A stretch of DNA of 13,660 bases from Thermoplasmata archaeon. Lineage in GTDB: Archaea > Thermoplasmatota > E2 > UBA202 > JdFR-43. Each line of letters starts with the position of its first letter. Position 1 is the stretch's first letter. The stretch spans positions 1-13,660 of the forward strand of contig JAGGSX010000178.1 of NCBI GenBank assembly GCA_021158865.1, written 5' to 3'. Positions 5,553 to 13,117 of this stretch are shown here, piece after piece. The notes below the pieces were generated by a model. That model saw only the letters and a program-made list of their open reading frames with translations. It ran no database searches and was not told the DNA's origin. A program made the position numbers and the translations under genes.

Positions 5553-5628
5553 TATGATGTTTCTTATTCGTGTAAGTAGTGTAATTTTTATGCAAAACCG
5601 ACAAAATTTTTAAATATTATTTTACATA
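5519..5628 (+). repeat. Downstream copy of the direct repeat flanking the Mbx-type cassette
   Basis: This is the second copy of the repeat at 2981-3107. Its left third codes for the end of mbxK and its right half is the mbh promoter. It is 17 bp shorter because it lacks the tandem duplication. Recombination between copies would remove precisely one promoter plus mbxL, mbxN, mbxJ and mbxK, leaving an intact mbh promoter behind. Confidence 0.85.
5575..5628 (+). promoter_or_regulatory. Promoter of the mbh operon
   Basis: A TATA box (TTTTAAATA, 5608-5616) lies centred 25 nt before the mbhA ATG at 5637, giving a leaderless transcript. The whole segment differs from 3054-3107 at one position (G at 5600, T at 3079), and both end 8 nt before the start codon, while those 8 nt are unrelated. 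Shared regulation of the two operons is the natural reading. Confidence 0.8.
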
Positions 5629-5636
5629 TTCCATCG

Positions 5637-6140
5637 ATGTTGGTATTTATAGGAACAACGGTATTTTGCTTCATTTTGTGGTTACTTTTCACTTTCAATG
5701 GCAATGTATGGCAATGGGATGAAATTTCTGCAGGCATAATTTTTTCCATTATTGCAGGAGCAATATCAAGAAAAATTGTTATAAAAGAGTATAAGCAATT
5801 ATCTCCAAAAAAATGGCTTTTGTTTATTGCTTACCTGCCGCGTTTTTTTTATGAGATGGCAAAAGCAAATTTTGATGTTGCTTATCGTGTTATAACTGGC
5901 AAAATTAACCCAGGTATTGTCAAGTTATCGCCTAACTTAAAAAATAACCTTTCATTGACAATTTTAGCAAATTCAATAACTTTGACACCTGGCACACTAA
6001 GTGTTGATGTTGATGATGAGAAAAATTTATATGTTCATTGGATAAATGTAAAACCAGAGTTTTTTGAAGTAAGCAAAGAATGTAAATGCAAATATGTTTG
6101 CTCAACATTTCCAGATTGGGCAAGGAGGATAGGAGAATGA
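5637..6140 (+). CDS. mbhA: Membrane-bound hydrogenase subunit A (MrpE-like)
   Basis: This 167-residue protein is the first gene of the mbh operon and a homologue of the Mrp antiporter subunit MrpE. Two N-terminal membrane segments (about residues 1-18 and 28-45) are followed by a third around the KKWLLFIAYLPRFFYEMAKANFDVAYRVI region and a cytoplasmic domain with the family signature ANSITLTPGTLSVDV. It starts at the ATG placed 25 nt after the TATA box, without a ribosome binding site, as expected for a leaderless first gene. It overlaps mbhB by ATGA. Confidence 0.9.
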   Translation: MLVFIGTTVFCFILWLLFTFNGNVWQWDEISAGIIFSIIAGAISRKIVIKEYKQLSPKKWLLFIAYLPRFFYEMAKANFDVAYRVITGKINPGIVKLSPNLKNNLSLTILANSITLTPGTLSVDVDDEKNLYVHWINVKPEFFEVSKECKCKYVCSTFPDWARRIGE

Positions 6141-6394
6141 ATGTATTTATGCTTACATTATTGTTTATTATTCTTTCGATAATAGTAGCAATGATTAGGG
6201 CAATACTTGGTCCAACAATTCCTGATAGAGTCGTTGGATTGGACACTGTAAACACGCTTGTTATTGCTGGAATGATATTATTTGGTGCGGCAAAGAATGA
6301 AGTAATATATATTGATGTTTCCATAGTTTATGCCCTGCTTTCATTCATAACAACTGTTTTAATAGCAAAATATCTGGAGGGTGATAAGTTATGA
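6137..6394 (+). CDS. mbhB: Membrane-bound hydrogenase subunit B (MrpF-like)
   Basis: This 85-residue protein has three membrane segments (about residues 3-22, 34-50 and 58-78) and matches MrpF through the MIRAILGPTIPDRVVGLDTVN segment between helices one and two. The start at 6137 is chosen because AAGGAGGAT at 6122-6129 is 7 nt upstream and the ATG overlaps the mbhA stop as ATGA. An in-frame upstream ATG at 6086 lies well inside mbhA and would add a non-conserved stretch. It is part of the ion-translocating Mrp module. Confidence 0.9.
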   Translation: MNVFMLTLLFIILSIIVAMIRAILGPTIPDRVVGLDTVNTLVIAGMILFGAAKNEVIYIDVSIVYALLSFITTVLIAKYLEGDKL

Positions 6395-6741
6395 TGTGGG
6401 AAATCATTTACATTCTGCTTGGTATAGGAATATTTTTTAATTTGCTTGCATCCGTTGGCTTGCTTCGCTTTCCAGATGTTTATACTCGTTTGCATGCTGG
6501 AACAAAATGCACCACATTTGGAAGCATTTTTATTGCATCAGCAGCCATTGCCTATGGATTATGGAGATGGTATGATGGCGATAAATCAATGATTTCTTTG
6601 GCAATACATTCTTTTTTTGCTTTGATTGCAATACTTGTAACTAATCCTACGGGAGCGCATGCAATAGCAAGGGCAGCATATAGAAGCGGTGTTATGCCAA
6701 AAAAAGCTGTTACTGATGAATTGGGTGGTAAAAATGATTGA
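6391..6741 (+). CDS. mbhC: Membrane-bound hydrogenase subunit C (MrpG-like)
   Basis: This 116-residue protein has three membrane segments and the MrpG hallmark VGLLRFPDVYTRLHAGTKCTT near residue 25, then HSFFALIAILVTNPTGAHAIARAA toward the C-terminus. It overlaps mbhB by ATGA (6391-6394); a second ATG at 6394 is equally possible as start. GGAGGGTGA lies just upstream. It is a structural subunit of the Mrp-type antiporter module. Confidence 0.92.
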   Translation: MMWEIIYILLGIGIFFNLLASVGLLRFPDVYTRLHAGTKCTTFGSIFIASAAIAYGLWRWYDGDKSMISLAIHSFFALIAILVTNPTGAHAIARAAYRSGVMPKKAVTDELGGKND

Positions 6742-6997
6742 TTTGTTTAGCATCATATTAATTTTAATTTCAGCATTGACAATAATAGCTTCCATAATAT
6801 CGGTTTTGATGAAGGACTTGCTTTCCTGTGTTATAGCCCTTGCAATAATGAGTTTGTTGCTTTCACTTTATTTCTACATGCTTCATGCACCAGATGTTGC
6901 CATAGCAGAGGCAGGCGTCGGCGCATGCATAACCACTGCCATTTTCATAGTTGCAATAAAAGCAACAGAAAGATATGAAAAGGAGGAGGAAAGATGA
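6734..6997 (+). CDS. mbhD: Membrane-bound hydrogenase subunit D (DUF4040/MrpA C-terminal-like)
   Basis: This 87-residue protein has three membrane segments and the conserved MLHAPDVAIAEAGVGACITTAIFIVAI region, which in full-length MrpA-type proteins follows the antiporter core. In Mbh complexes this part is a separate small subunit, as here. The ATG at 6734 overlaps the mbhC end by 8 nt and has GGGTGGT upstream; an in-frame ATG at 6689 lies deep inside mbhC and is not preferred. The very acidic and basic tail (ERYEKEEER) carries the ribosome binding site of mbhE. Confidence 0.88.
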   Translation: MIDLFSIILILISALTIIASIISVLMKDLLSCVIALAIMSLLLSLYFYMLHAPDVAIAEAGVGACITTAIFIVAIKATERYEKEEER

Positions 6998-7260
6998 AAG
7001 CAAAAACGATATTTTTCATAATTTTTATGGCATTTTTGCTCTATGCAGCATTTGAAATTCATCCTTTCAGTAAGCCAACATCAAAAATGGATGATTATAT
7101 TATAAGCAATGCACAGAACGAAACTGGAGCTAACAATGTTGTAACAAGCGTTGTATTTGATTACAGGGGATATGATACTCTCGGAGAGGCAACGGTTTTA
7201 TTTGCTGCAGTGTCAGGTGTGTTGGTTGCGTTAAGAAGAAAGGAGGATAAACATGAGTGA
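6994..7260 (+). CDS. mbhE: Membrane-bound hydrogenase subunit E
   Basis: This 88-residue protein has an N-terminal membrane segment (residues 5-20), an extracytoplasmic loop, and a C-terminal helix preceded by VVFDYRGYDTLGEATVLFAAVSG, the conserved segment of MbhE and the end of MrpA-type proteins. It overlaps mbhD by ATGA, with AGGAGGA directly upstream. It forms part of the antiporter module and is too small for an independent function. Confidence 0.88.
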   Translation: MKAKTIFFIIFMAFLLYAAFEIHPFSKPTSKMDDYIISNAQNETGANNVVTSVVFDYRGYDTLGEATVLFAAVSGVLVALRRKEDKHE

Positions 7261-7732
7261 AGAAAAAAATAATGGAAGGATGAGCATAATTGTTAGGACA
7301 ATAGCAAGCTCTGTCTTCCCATTCATTGTAATATTCTCCTTCTATATAATCATGCACGGCCATTTAACGCCAGGCGGCGGCTTCCAGGGCGGCTCTGTTG
7401 CTGCCAGTGCCATCGTCATGCTGATTGCTGCCTATGGATATAGAAAAGTTGATGAGAGGGTTAAAGAAAATAGTTTGGCATGTATAGAGAGCATAGGGGC
7501 TATTATATTTGTGGCTGTTGCATTTGTTGGGCTTTTTATGGCTGCTTCATTTATGTATAATTTTTTAGTTGGTTCTCCATTTTTTGGAGAGATTCCTCAC
7601 GGAGGGAATACAGGCATTTTAAATAGTGGTGGAATTTTGCCAATTTTAAACATTGCTGTTGGGCTAAAAGTTATGGCAGGTCTTTCAGCTGTTGTGGCTG
7701 TGATGGCTTTATCAGCGGGTGAGAAAAAATGA
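7253..7732 (+). CDS. mbhF: Membrane-bound hydrogenase subunit F (MrpB-like)
   Basis: This 159-residue protein has four membrane segments. The MrpB signature HGHLTPGGGFQGGSVAASA lies at about residues 35-53, and the NSGGILPILNIAVGLKVMAGL region comes near the end. It overlaps the end of mbhE by 8 nt, and AGGAGGAT lies 7-8 nt before the ATG. An extracytoplasmic loop between helices three and four (SPFFGEIPHGGNTG) is typical of the family. Confidence 0.92.
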   Translation: MSEEKNNGRMSIIVRTIASSVFPFIVIFSFYIIMHGHLTPGGGFQGGSVAASAIVMLIAAYGYRKVDERVKENSLACIESIGAIIFVAVAFVGLFMAASFMYNFLVGSPFFGEIPHGGNTGILNSGGILPILNIAVGLKVMAGLSAVVAVMALSAGEKK

Positions 7733-8088
7733 TATGGAATATTCCTTTTATAACAGTAATTGTCTTAATTGCAGTCGGCTTATATGCTGTATTATTTAAA
7801 AGAAATTTGATAAAAATTGCGGTTGGAATAACAATTATTGAGAGTGGCGTTAATCTATTTTTAATAACATTGGGCTATAGAAAAGGAGGCGTGGCTCCAA
7901 TATATACAAATTTACCTCCAAATGTTGAAATTCCAAAAGGAATGGTTCTGCCAGTCCCTCAAGCACTAACGCTTACAAGCATAGTTATAGGTGTCGCAGT
8001 TCTTGCATTAATCCTTTCTTTCACAATGAAAATATATGAGCATTATAAGAGCTTAGATAGTCACATTGTAAGGAGGTTGAAAGAATGA
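7729..8088 (+). CDS. mbhG: Membrane-bound hydrogenase subunit G (MrpC/NuoK-like)
   Basis: This 119-residue protein is a three-helix MrpC/NuoK homologue. The second helix carries the family's conserved acidic residue in GITIIESGVNLFLITLG, and PVPQALTLTSIVIGVAVLALIL forms the third. In NuoK the equivalent glutamate is part of the proton path. It overlaps both mbhF and mbhH by ATGA, so translation is tightly coupled. Confidence 0.92.
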   Translation: MIWNIPFITVIVLIAVGLYAVLFKRNLIKIAVGITIIESGVNLFLITLGYRKGGVAPIYTNLPPNVEIPKGMVLPVPQALTLTSIVIGVAVLALILSFTMKIYEHYKSLDSHIVRRLKE

Positions 8089-9629
8089 ATTTAATACAGC
8101 AGATGCCAGCAATATTGATAGGAATGCCATTAATTGCAGCTTTCTTGACCCCAATAATTGACAGAGTAAACAAAAAAATCAGAAATGGCTTTGTCATCGT
8201 TGTTTTAATCTTAGAAGAGATTTTCATGATAACACTTGCATGGCATGTTTTCACAAATGGAATAGCTATTTATACCATGGGAGCAAGTAATCCATCCATT
8301 GTTCCATTGCAAGCAGCAGTGCCAATAAGAATTGTTTTAGAAATTGACGGAATGTCAGCTTTCATGGGACTTATATCTGCAACTGTTTGTCTTGCTGCTG
8401 GCATATATTCTATTTCATTTATTAAAGAAGGAAATGGAAAAGGAAAATATTACACATTGCTTTTAATAATGCTTGTTGGAATGCTTGGCATGGAGTTTAC
8501 TGGTGATTTATTCAATTTATTTGTTTTTCTTGAAATTTTATCCATAACATCATGTGCTTTAATTGCATATCGTAATTGGTATGGAGATGCTGTTGAAGGA
8601 GCATTTAAATACATGGTTGTATCAAACATTGCTGCATTATTTGTTTTATTTGCCATAGGGCTATTATATAGCAGATATGATTTACTGAATATTGCTGCAA
8701 TTTCAAAAATTATGGAGTATGGAAGTTTAGAAAAAATAGCATTAGTTTTGCTCGTGTCTGCCTTTGCAATGAAATGCGGGGCTGTTCCAATGCATTTCTG
8801 GGCTCCAGATAGCTATACTGTTGCTCCTGCTCCTATAACTGCCATACTTGTTTCAGCAAGTCAAGCAAGCTTATATGCCTTATTCAGAACATGCTTTTCA
8901 TTATATGGCAACTTAATGGATTATCATAGCATTGGGATTGTTTTAATATTATTTGGCTTGCTTTCAATGTTTATTGGTGTAACTATGGCATTACCACAAA
9001 AAGATATAAAGCGACTAATGGCTTATCATGCCGTCAGTCAAACTGGATACATGCTGTTAGGCGTCGGCGTCGGCTTGTATTTGCTCGGTTCCTCAAATTT
9101 TAATACCTATGGAGTAAAAGCGATGGAAGGCGGAATATTTCATATAATAAACCATGCAATGTATAAGGGATTGCTTTTCTTAACGGCGGGAGCAATTTTT
9201 TATCGCCTTAAAACACGCAACCTTAATGAAATGGGTGGCTTAGCTCATACAATGAAATTCACTTCCATATTTTTTATAATAGGGGCTTTAGCTATTGCAG
9301 GTATACCTCCATTCAATGGTTTTGCATCAAAGTTGCTTATATATGAAGCATGCTATAAAGTAAACCCAATCCTTTCAATAATTGCAATGCTTGTTTCCAT
9401 ACTCACGCTTGCTTCTTTTGTAAAAGTATTTCATTCTGCTTTTATGGGTCCAAAGTTGCATGATGTCGAAGAAGCGCCAAAAAGTTTGTTGATTGGAATG
9501 GGTATTCTTACATTTGTTATAATTTTATTTGGTTTGTTCCCAGGATGGGTTGTAAATAATATAGTCCATCCTGCTGTTACGGCGCTGGCAAATAGAATTG
9601 ACTATATAAATGCTGTAATGGGTGGTTAA
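8085..9629 (+). CDS. mbhH: Membrane-bound hydrogenase subunit H (MrpD, antiporter-like)
   Basis: This 514-residue polytopic protein, about 14 membrane segments, is homologous to MrpD and NuoL/M/N. Key ion-path residues are visible: E150 in LFVFLEILS (helix 5), K230 in FAMKCGAVPMHFWAPDSY (helix 7), and the AYHAVSQTGYMLLG and HAMYKGLLFLTAGAI segments of the second half. It is the principal antiporter subunit that couples to the hydrogenase through MbhI and MbhM. It has normal length, with no lateral-helix extension at the C-terminus. It overlaps mbhG by ATGA and ends directly against mbhI. Confidence 0.95.
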   Translation: MNLIQQMPAILIGMPLIAAFLTPIIDRVNKKIRNGFVIVVLILEEIFMITLAWHVFTNGIAIYTMGASNPSIVPLQAAVPIRIVLEIDGMSAFMGLISATVCLAAGIYSISFIKEGNGKGKYYTLLLIMLVGMLGMEFTGDLFNLFVFLEILSITSCALIAYRNWYGDAVEGAFKYMVVSNIAALFVLFAIGLLYSRYDLLNIAAISKIMEYGSLEKIALVLLVSAFAMKCGAVPMHFWAPDSYTVAPAPITAILVSASQASLYALFRTCFSLYGNLMDYHSIGIVLILFGLLSMFIGVTMALPQKDIKRLMAYHAVSQTGYMLLGVGVGLYLLGSSNFNTYGVKAMEGGIFHIINHAMYKGLLFLTAGAIFYRLKTRNLNEMGGLAHTMKFTSIFFIIGALAIAGIPPFNGFASKLLIYEACYKVNPILSIIAMLVSILTLASFVKVFHSAFMGPKLHDVEEAPKSLLIGMGILTFVIILFGLFPGWVVNNIVHPAVTALANRIDYINAVMGG

Positions 9630-9962
9630 ATGTTGCACACTACTGGTGGATATTGGGATGCAGTTGCGTGGATTGTTGCTTTTATTGTTATTGCTGTGGT
9701 TGTTTATATAATAAGGGGCTTGGGAAGAAGAGATTTTAGAAAAGATTCAGCAGAACCATTTTTTTCTGGAGTTGAATTACCTACTGAAAAAACGCATGTT
9801 AAAGCTTCAAATATATACTGGGGATTTACAGATTCATTGAAAGGTTATTATAGCATAATGAAAAAAATGCACGATGGAATAATAAATAACTACATAGCAT
9901 GGTTCATTGCCATTTCTGTATTGCTATTTTTTGTAGTATTTCTTCCAGAGGTGATACCATGA
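9630..9962 (+). CDS. mbhI: Membrane-bound hydrogenase subunit I (linker subunit)
   Basis: This 110-residue protein has two membrane segments (about residues 10-29 and 88-106) joined by a polar stretch with EPFFSGVELPTEKTHVKASNIYWGF. Position (between mrpD-like H and small subunit J), size and topology match MbhI, which links the antiporter and hydrogenase parts of the membrane arm in Pyrococcus Mbh. Its ATG follows the mbhH stop immediately; its stop overlaps mbhJ by ATGA. Sequence conservation in this subunit is modest, so the call leans partly on context. Confidence 0.82.
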   Translation: MLHTTGGYWDAVAWIVAFIVIAVVVYIIRGLGRRDFRKDSAEPFFSGVELPTEKTHVKASNIYWGFTDSLKGYYSIMKKMHDGIINNYIAWFIAISVLLFFVVFLPEVIP

Positions 9963-10390
9963 TATCAAAGGCTTTCAAACGCTCGTTATGGGTTTTTCAT
10001 GTTAACAGCGGGTCATGCAATGGTTGTGATATTGAAGTAATAGCCGCTTTAACTCCCAGATATGATGCTGAGCGATTTGGAATTAAGTTAGTTGCTTCGC
10101 CAAGGCATGCTGATGTTATAGCTTTTACCGGCCCAGTTACAAACGATATGGCTGATAAAGTGATAAGGATAATTCAACAGACACCAGACCCAAAAGTTAT
10201 TGTTATTGTTGGCTCCTGCGGCATTAGCGGCGGCGTATTTCATGAATCCTATCATTTAGCAGGTCCTATAGACAGACTCTATCCAAATGCAAAGTATTTT
10301 TATGTGCCCGGCTGCCCTCCCCGCCCTGAAGCAATTATTCATGCATTTACAAAGGCATGGGAATGGCTTGAGGAGGTGGAGAAAAAATGA
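9959..10390 (+). CDS. mbhJ: Mbh hydrogenase small subunit J
   Basis: This 143-residue [NiFe]-hydrogenase small subunit carries the proximal [4Fe-4S] cluster: C20-x2-C23 (SGSCNGCDIEV), C87 (VGSCGISGG) and C119 (VPGCPPRPEA). This is the standard group 4 hydrogenase arrangement, in contrast to the CxC of mbxJ at 4594. The start at 9959 overlaps the mbhI stop (ATGA), with GAGGTGA 4 nt upstream; an in-frame ATG at 9899 would add 20 residues read from inside mbhI and is rejected. It overlaps mbhK by ATGA. Confidence 0.94.
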   Translation: MISKAFKRSLWVFHVNSGSCNGCDIEVIAALTPRYDAERFGIKLVASPRHADVIAFTGPVTNDMADKVIRIIQQTPDPKVIVIVGSCGISGGVFHESYHLAGPIDRLYPNAKYFYVPGCPPRPEAIIHAFTKAWEWLEEVEKK

Positions 10391-10908
10391 ATATTGAAGA
10401 AACAAAACAAAAATTTGAAGAAGCTGGTTATGAAACATGGATTACAGAGCGTATTGCAGGCGTTAGAAATAGGGTGGTGAGAAAAACATTATGGATAAGA
10501 GTTGATAAGAAAAAAATAAGGAATGCAATGCAGTTTTTTAAAAATTTTGCAGAACAATACCCTCATTTCAGTATAATTTCATGCACTGATTTGGGAAATG
10601 TTGTTGAATTAAATTATCATTTCGCTCTTGGCTATGGTGGCCGTTTAGAGGAATTTGTTATCACATTTAAAATATCACTTCAAAAAAATGATTTAAGAAT
10701 TGATTCCATAGCAGATATATTTCCAGCAATAATATATTCAGAAAGAGAAATAAAAGAAATGATGGGCATTGATGTTATAAACATTCCTGATGGTCGCCAT
10801 ATGTTTTTGACAAAAGATTTTCCCTCTGGCATATATCCTTGGAGGAGAGACGAAACTGGAGTTAAAGAAACAAATAAGTTATATGAGAGGTGGAAAGATG
10901 AAGCATGA
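10387..10908 (+). CDS. mbhK: Mbh hydrogenase subunit K (NuoC-like)
   Basis: This 173-residue protein is a NuoC-family subunit. The signature appears as YSEREIKEMMGIDVINIPDGRHMFLTKDFP, followed by PWRRDE. An N-terminal extension of about 30 residues precedes the NuoC fold. It is divergent from mbxK (5064) and lacks that gene's LFLEDW and FRKDF phrases, as expected for the hydrogenase branch. It lies between mbhJ (ATGA overlap) and mbhL (11-nt overlap). Confidence 0.88.
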   Translation: MNIEETKQKFEEAGYETWITERIAGVRNRVVRKTLWIRVDKKKIRNAMQFFKNFAEQYPHFSIISCTDLGNVVELNYHFALGYGGRLEEFVITFKISLQKNDLRIDSIADIFPAIIYSEREIKEMMGIDVINIPDGRHMFLTKDFPSGIYPWRRDETGVKETNKLYERWKDEA

Positions 10909-12115
10909 TTATGAAATTTCAGTAGGACCAATTCATCCTGCTTTAAAAGAACCAATAATGCTTCGTGTAACTTTGGAAGGAGAAGAAATTGTAGATGTGG
11001 ATGTTATAGCAAGTCAGAATCATCGCGGTATAGAATGGATTGGAATGAATAGAAATAATGTTATCCAAAGCTTATATCTTGCAGAAAGAATTTGTGGAAT
11101 ATGCAACTTCTGCCATCCTTCCAATCTTGTAATGGCTATTGAAGAAATAGCTGATATAGAACCGCCAGAGAGAGCACAGTACATAAGAGTAATTCAAGGT
11201 GAGTTAGAGCGAATACACAGCCATTTATTGTGGGCTGGCGTTGCCGCCCATGAGCTTGGTTTCGATACTCTATTGCATTATGTATGGATGGTAAGGGAAA
11301 AAGTTATGGATGTTCTGGAAGAAGTAAATGGTAATAGAGTTACAAAAGCAATAATAATGTATGGAGGAGTTAGGCGTGATATAACTGAGAGGCATGTTCC
11401 AAAAATAAGGAAAATGATTTCATATTATAGAGAAGCTTTTGGAAAACTTGCAGAATTGTTTTTAGAAGACGATACAATAAAGAAAAGAACAAGGAATATA
11501 GGTGTGTTGAAAAAAAAAGATGCAATAAAGTTGGCTGCGGCAGGTCCTACGGCAAGAGCAAGCGGGGTTAAAAAAGATGTTCGCCAGGATTTTCCATATT
11601 TTGCTTATCCTGATTTTGATATTCATGCTATAACTCCTGATGAGCTAATTGGCTATACAATTGGAGATGTATATGATAGGATTGTTGTTAGATTGCTTGA
11701 AGTAAAACAATCTTTAGAAATTATTGAAGAAGCATTAAATGAAATGCCTTCTGGTGAGATAATTTATGAAAAAAAATTGGTTAAATTGATGGCTAAAATT
11801 AAGAATAGTGAGGGAGAAGCTGTGGCGAGATATGAAGCGCCAAGAGGAGAGGACATACATTATGTTATGTTGAAAAAAGGTTATGAGCCATTATATTCTT
11901 GGAAGGTGAGAGCTCCAACTTATATAAATATACTTTCATGGCGCCCAATGTTGCTTGGCTATCAAATCGCAGATATTCCAATTATAGCAGCAAGCATAGA
12001 CCCATGTTTGTCGTGCACAAATAGATTTGCTGTTGTAAAAAATGGAGAGGAAAAAATTATGAGTGGAGAGTATTTCCATAAGCTTTCAGTAGAAAAAACG
12101 AGGAGGATAAAATGA
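10898..12115 (+). CDS. mbhL: Mbh [NiFe]-hydrogenase catalytic large subunit L
   Basis: This 405-residue catalytic subunit reduces protons to H2 at a Ni-Fe centre, with electrons from ferredoxin via MbhN and MbhJ. Both metal motifs are intact: R64-I-C66-G-I-C69-N-F-C-H73 and D368-P-C370-L-S-C373-T-N-R376. The protein continues 29 residues past R376 (from FAVVKNGEE onward). Such a tail is normally removed by a HycI-type endopeptidase after metal insertion, so a maturation protease and Hyp proteins should be encoded elsewhere. The start at 10898 has AGAGGTGG 5 nt upstream; an in-frame ATG at 10883 adds only five residues and lacks a site. The family landmarks GPIHPAL, NHRGIEW, PERAQYIRVIQGELERIHSHL and YEAPRGEDIHYV are present. 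It overlaps mbhM by ATGA. Confidence 0.96.
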   Translation: MKHDYEISVGPIHPALKEPIMLRVTLEGEEIVDVDVIASQNHRGIEWIGMNRNNVIQSLYLAERICGICNFCHPSNLVMAIEEIADIEPPERAQYIRVIQGELERIHSHLLWAGVAAHELGFDTLLHYVWMVREKVMDVLEEVNGNRVTKAIIMYGGVRRDITERHVPKIRKMISYYREAFGKLAELFLEDDTIKKRTRNIGVLKKKDAIKLAAAGPTARASGVKKDVRQDFPYFAYPDFDIHAITPDELIGYTIGDVYDRIVVRLLEVKQSLEIIEEALNEMPSGEIIYEKKLVKLMAKIKNSEGEAVARYEAPRGEDIHYVMLKKGYEPLYSWKVRAPTYINILSWRPMLLGYQIADIPIIAASIDPCLSCTNRFAVVKNGEEKIMSGEYFHKLSVEKTRRIK

Positions 12116-13116
12116 ATGGCGAATTTTTATTTAAACTGGTTTTAGAAAGCATTGGATTGGTTTTTTTCTCAATATTTTTTGGATTGCTGTTTAAAGGTAT
12201 AGACCGCAAGTTAGTTGCTCACATGCAATCTCGCGTAGGTCCTCCAATAAGACAGCCATTTTTGGATGTCATGAAATTAATGAATAAAGAAAATATTGTT
12301 CCCAAGCATGCAGTAAAATGGATGTATAATCTTGCTCCTTTAATATGTTTAACTTCTTCAATAATAATCTTATTTTATATTCCAATTGGTAGCATCCATC
12401 CGTTTTTAGAAGGACATGGCGATATCATACTCATTCTATATTTATTTGCCATTCCCTCTTTAGCCATGGTGGCTGGCGGCTTTGCATCATCATCACCCTT
12501 TGCTACGGTAGGAGCACAGCGTGAAATGGTAACGATGATTTCTTATGAATTGCCACTTTCGATAATAATAATATCAATGGTATGGAGATTGAGCAATATT
12601 GGAGGAAATGTATTCAGTTTGCAATTTATAGCCCAGCATCCTTTATGGAATAGTGTTGGCTTGCTTGGGTTTATAGGTTTGCTATTTTTATTATTTAGCA
12701 TGATAATTGTTACACCTGGTGAGCTTGCTAAAGTTCCGTTTGATGTTGCAGAAGCAGAAACAGAAATAGCAGGTGGTTTAACCGTTGAATATTCTGGAAG
12801 AAATCTTGCAATGCTTTATATGGCAGATGGCGTAAAAATATTCGCTTTTTCAGCTATCATAGTTGCTTTATTCTTTCCATATAATATATCTCAGTATTTC
12901 AATTTAAATAGCTTGATTTCTTTCATAATTGACTTTTTATTTTTCCTGCTAAAAGTTTTTCTTGTAATGCTCTCTTCAGTAACATTAATAAGAGCGGGGA
13001 TGGCAAGGCTTAGAATAACACAGGTTGTTTCATCATACTGGTTCACTGTGTCTTTAATTGCATTAATCGGACTTGTATTGCTCATGTGGGATGTTAGTTT
13101 AAAGGTGGGATGGTAA
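12112..13116 (+). CDS. mbhM: Mbh membrane anchor subunit M (NuoH-like)
   Basis: This 334-residue, about eight-helix NuoH homologue anchors the hydrogenase arm to the membrane and couples it to ion transfer. Visible signatures are HMQSRVGPPIRQPFLDVMKL (about residues 37-56), GAQREMVTMISYELPL, and KVPFDVAEAETEIAGG, with the acidic cluster at residues 214-218, then VEYSGRNLAMLYMADGVKI. It is the only NuoH-like gene in the window, although two peripheral arms are encoded. It starts in an ATGA overlap with mbhL; mbhN follows after 1 nt. Confidence 0.95.
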   Translation: MNGEFLFKLVLESIGLVFFSIFFGLLFKGIDRKLVAHMQSRVGPPIRQPFLDVMKLMNKENIVPKHAVKWMYNLAPLICLTSSIIILFYIPIGSIHPFLEGHGDIILILYLFAIPSLAMVAGGFASSSPFATVGAQREMVTMISYELPLSIIIISMVWRLSNIGGNVFSLQFIAQHPLWNSVGLLGFIGLLFLLFSMIIVTPGELAKVPFDVAEAETEIAGGLTVEYSGRNLAMLYMADGVKIFAFSAIIVALFFPYNISQYFNLNSLISFIIDFLFFLLKVFLVMLSSVTLIRAGMARLRITQVVSSYWFTVSLIALIGLVLLMWDVSLKVGW

Positions 13117-13117
13117 A

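Noticed and set aside
9899..9958. Extended MbhJ start at 9899
   Set aside because: The extra residues are an out-of-frame reading of mbhI; the ATGA overlap start at 9959 has a ribosome binding site.
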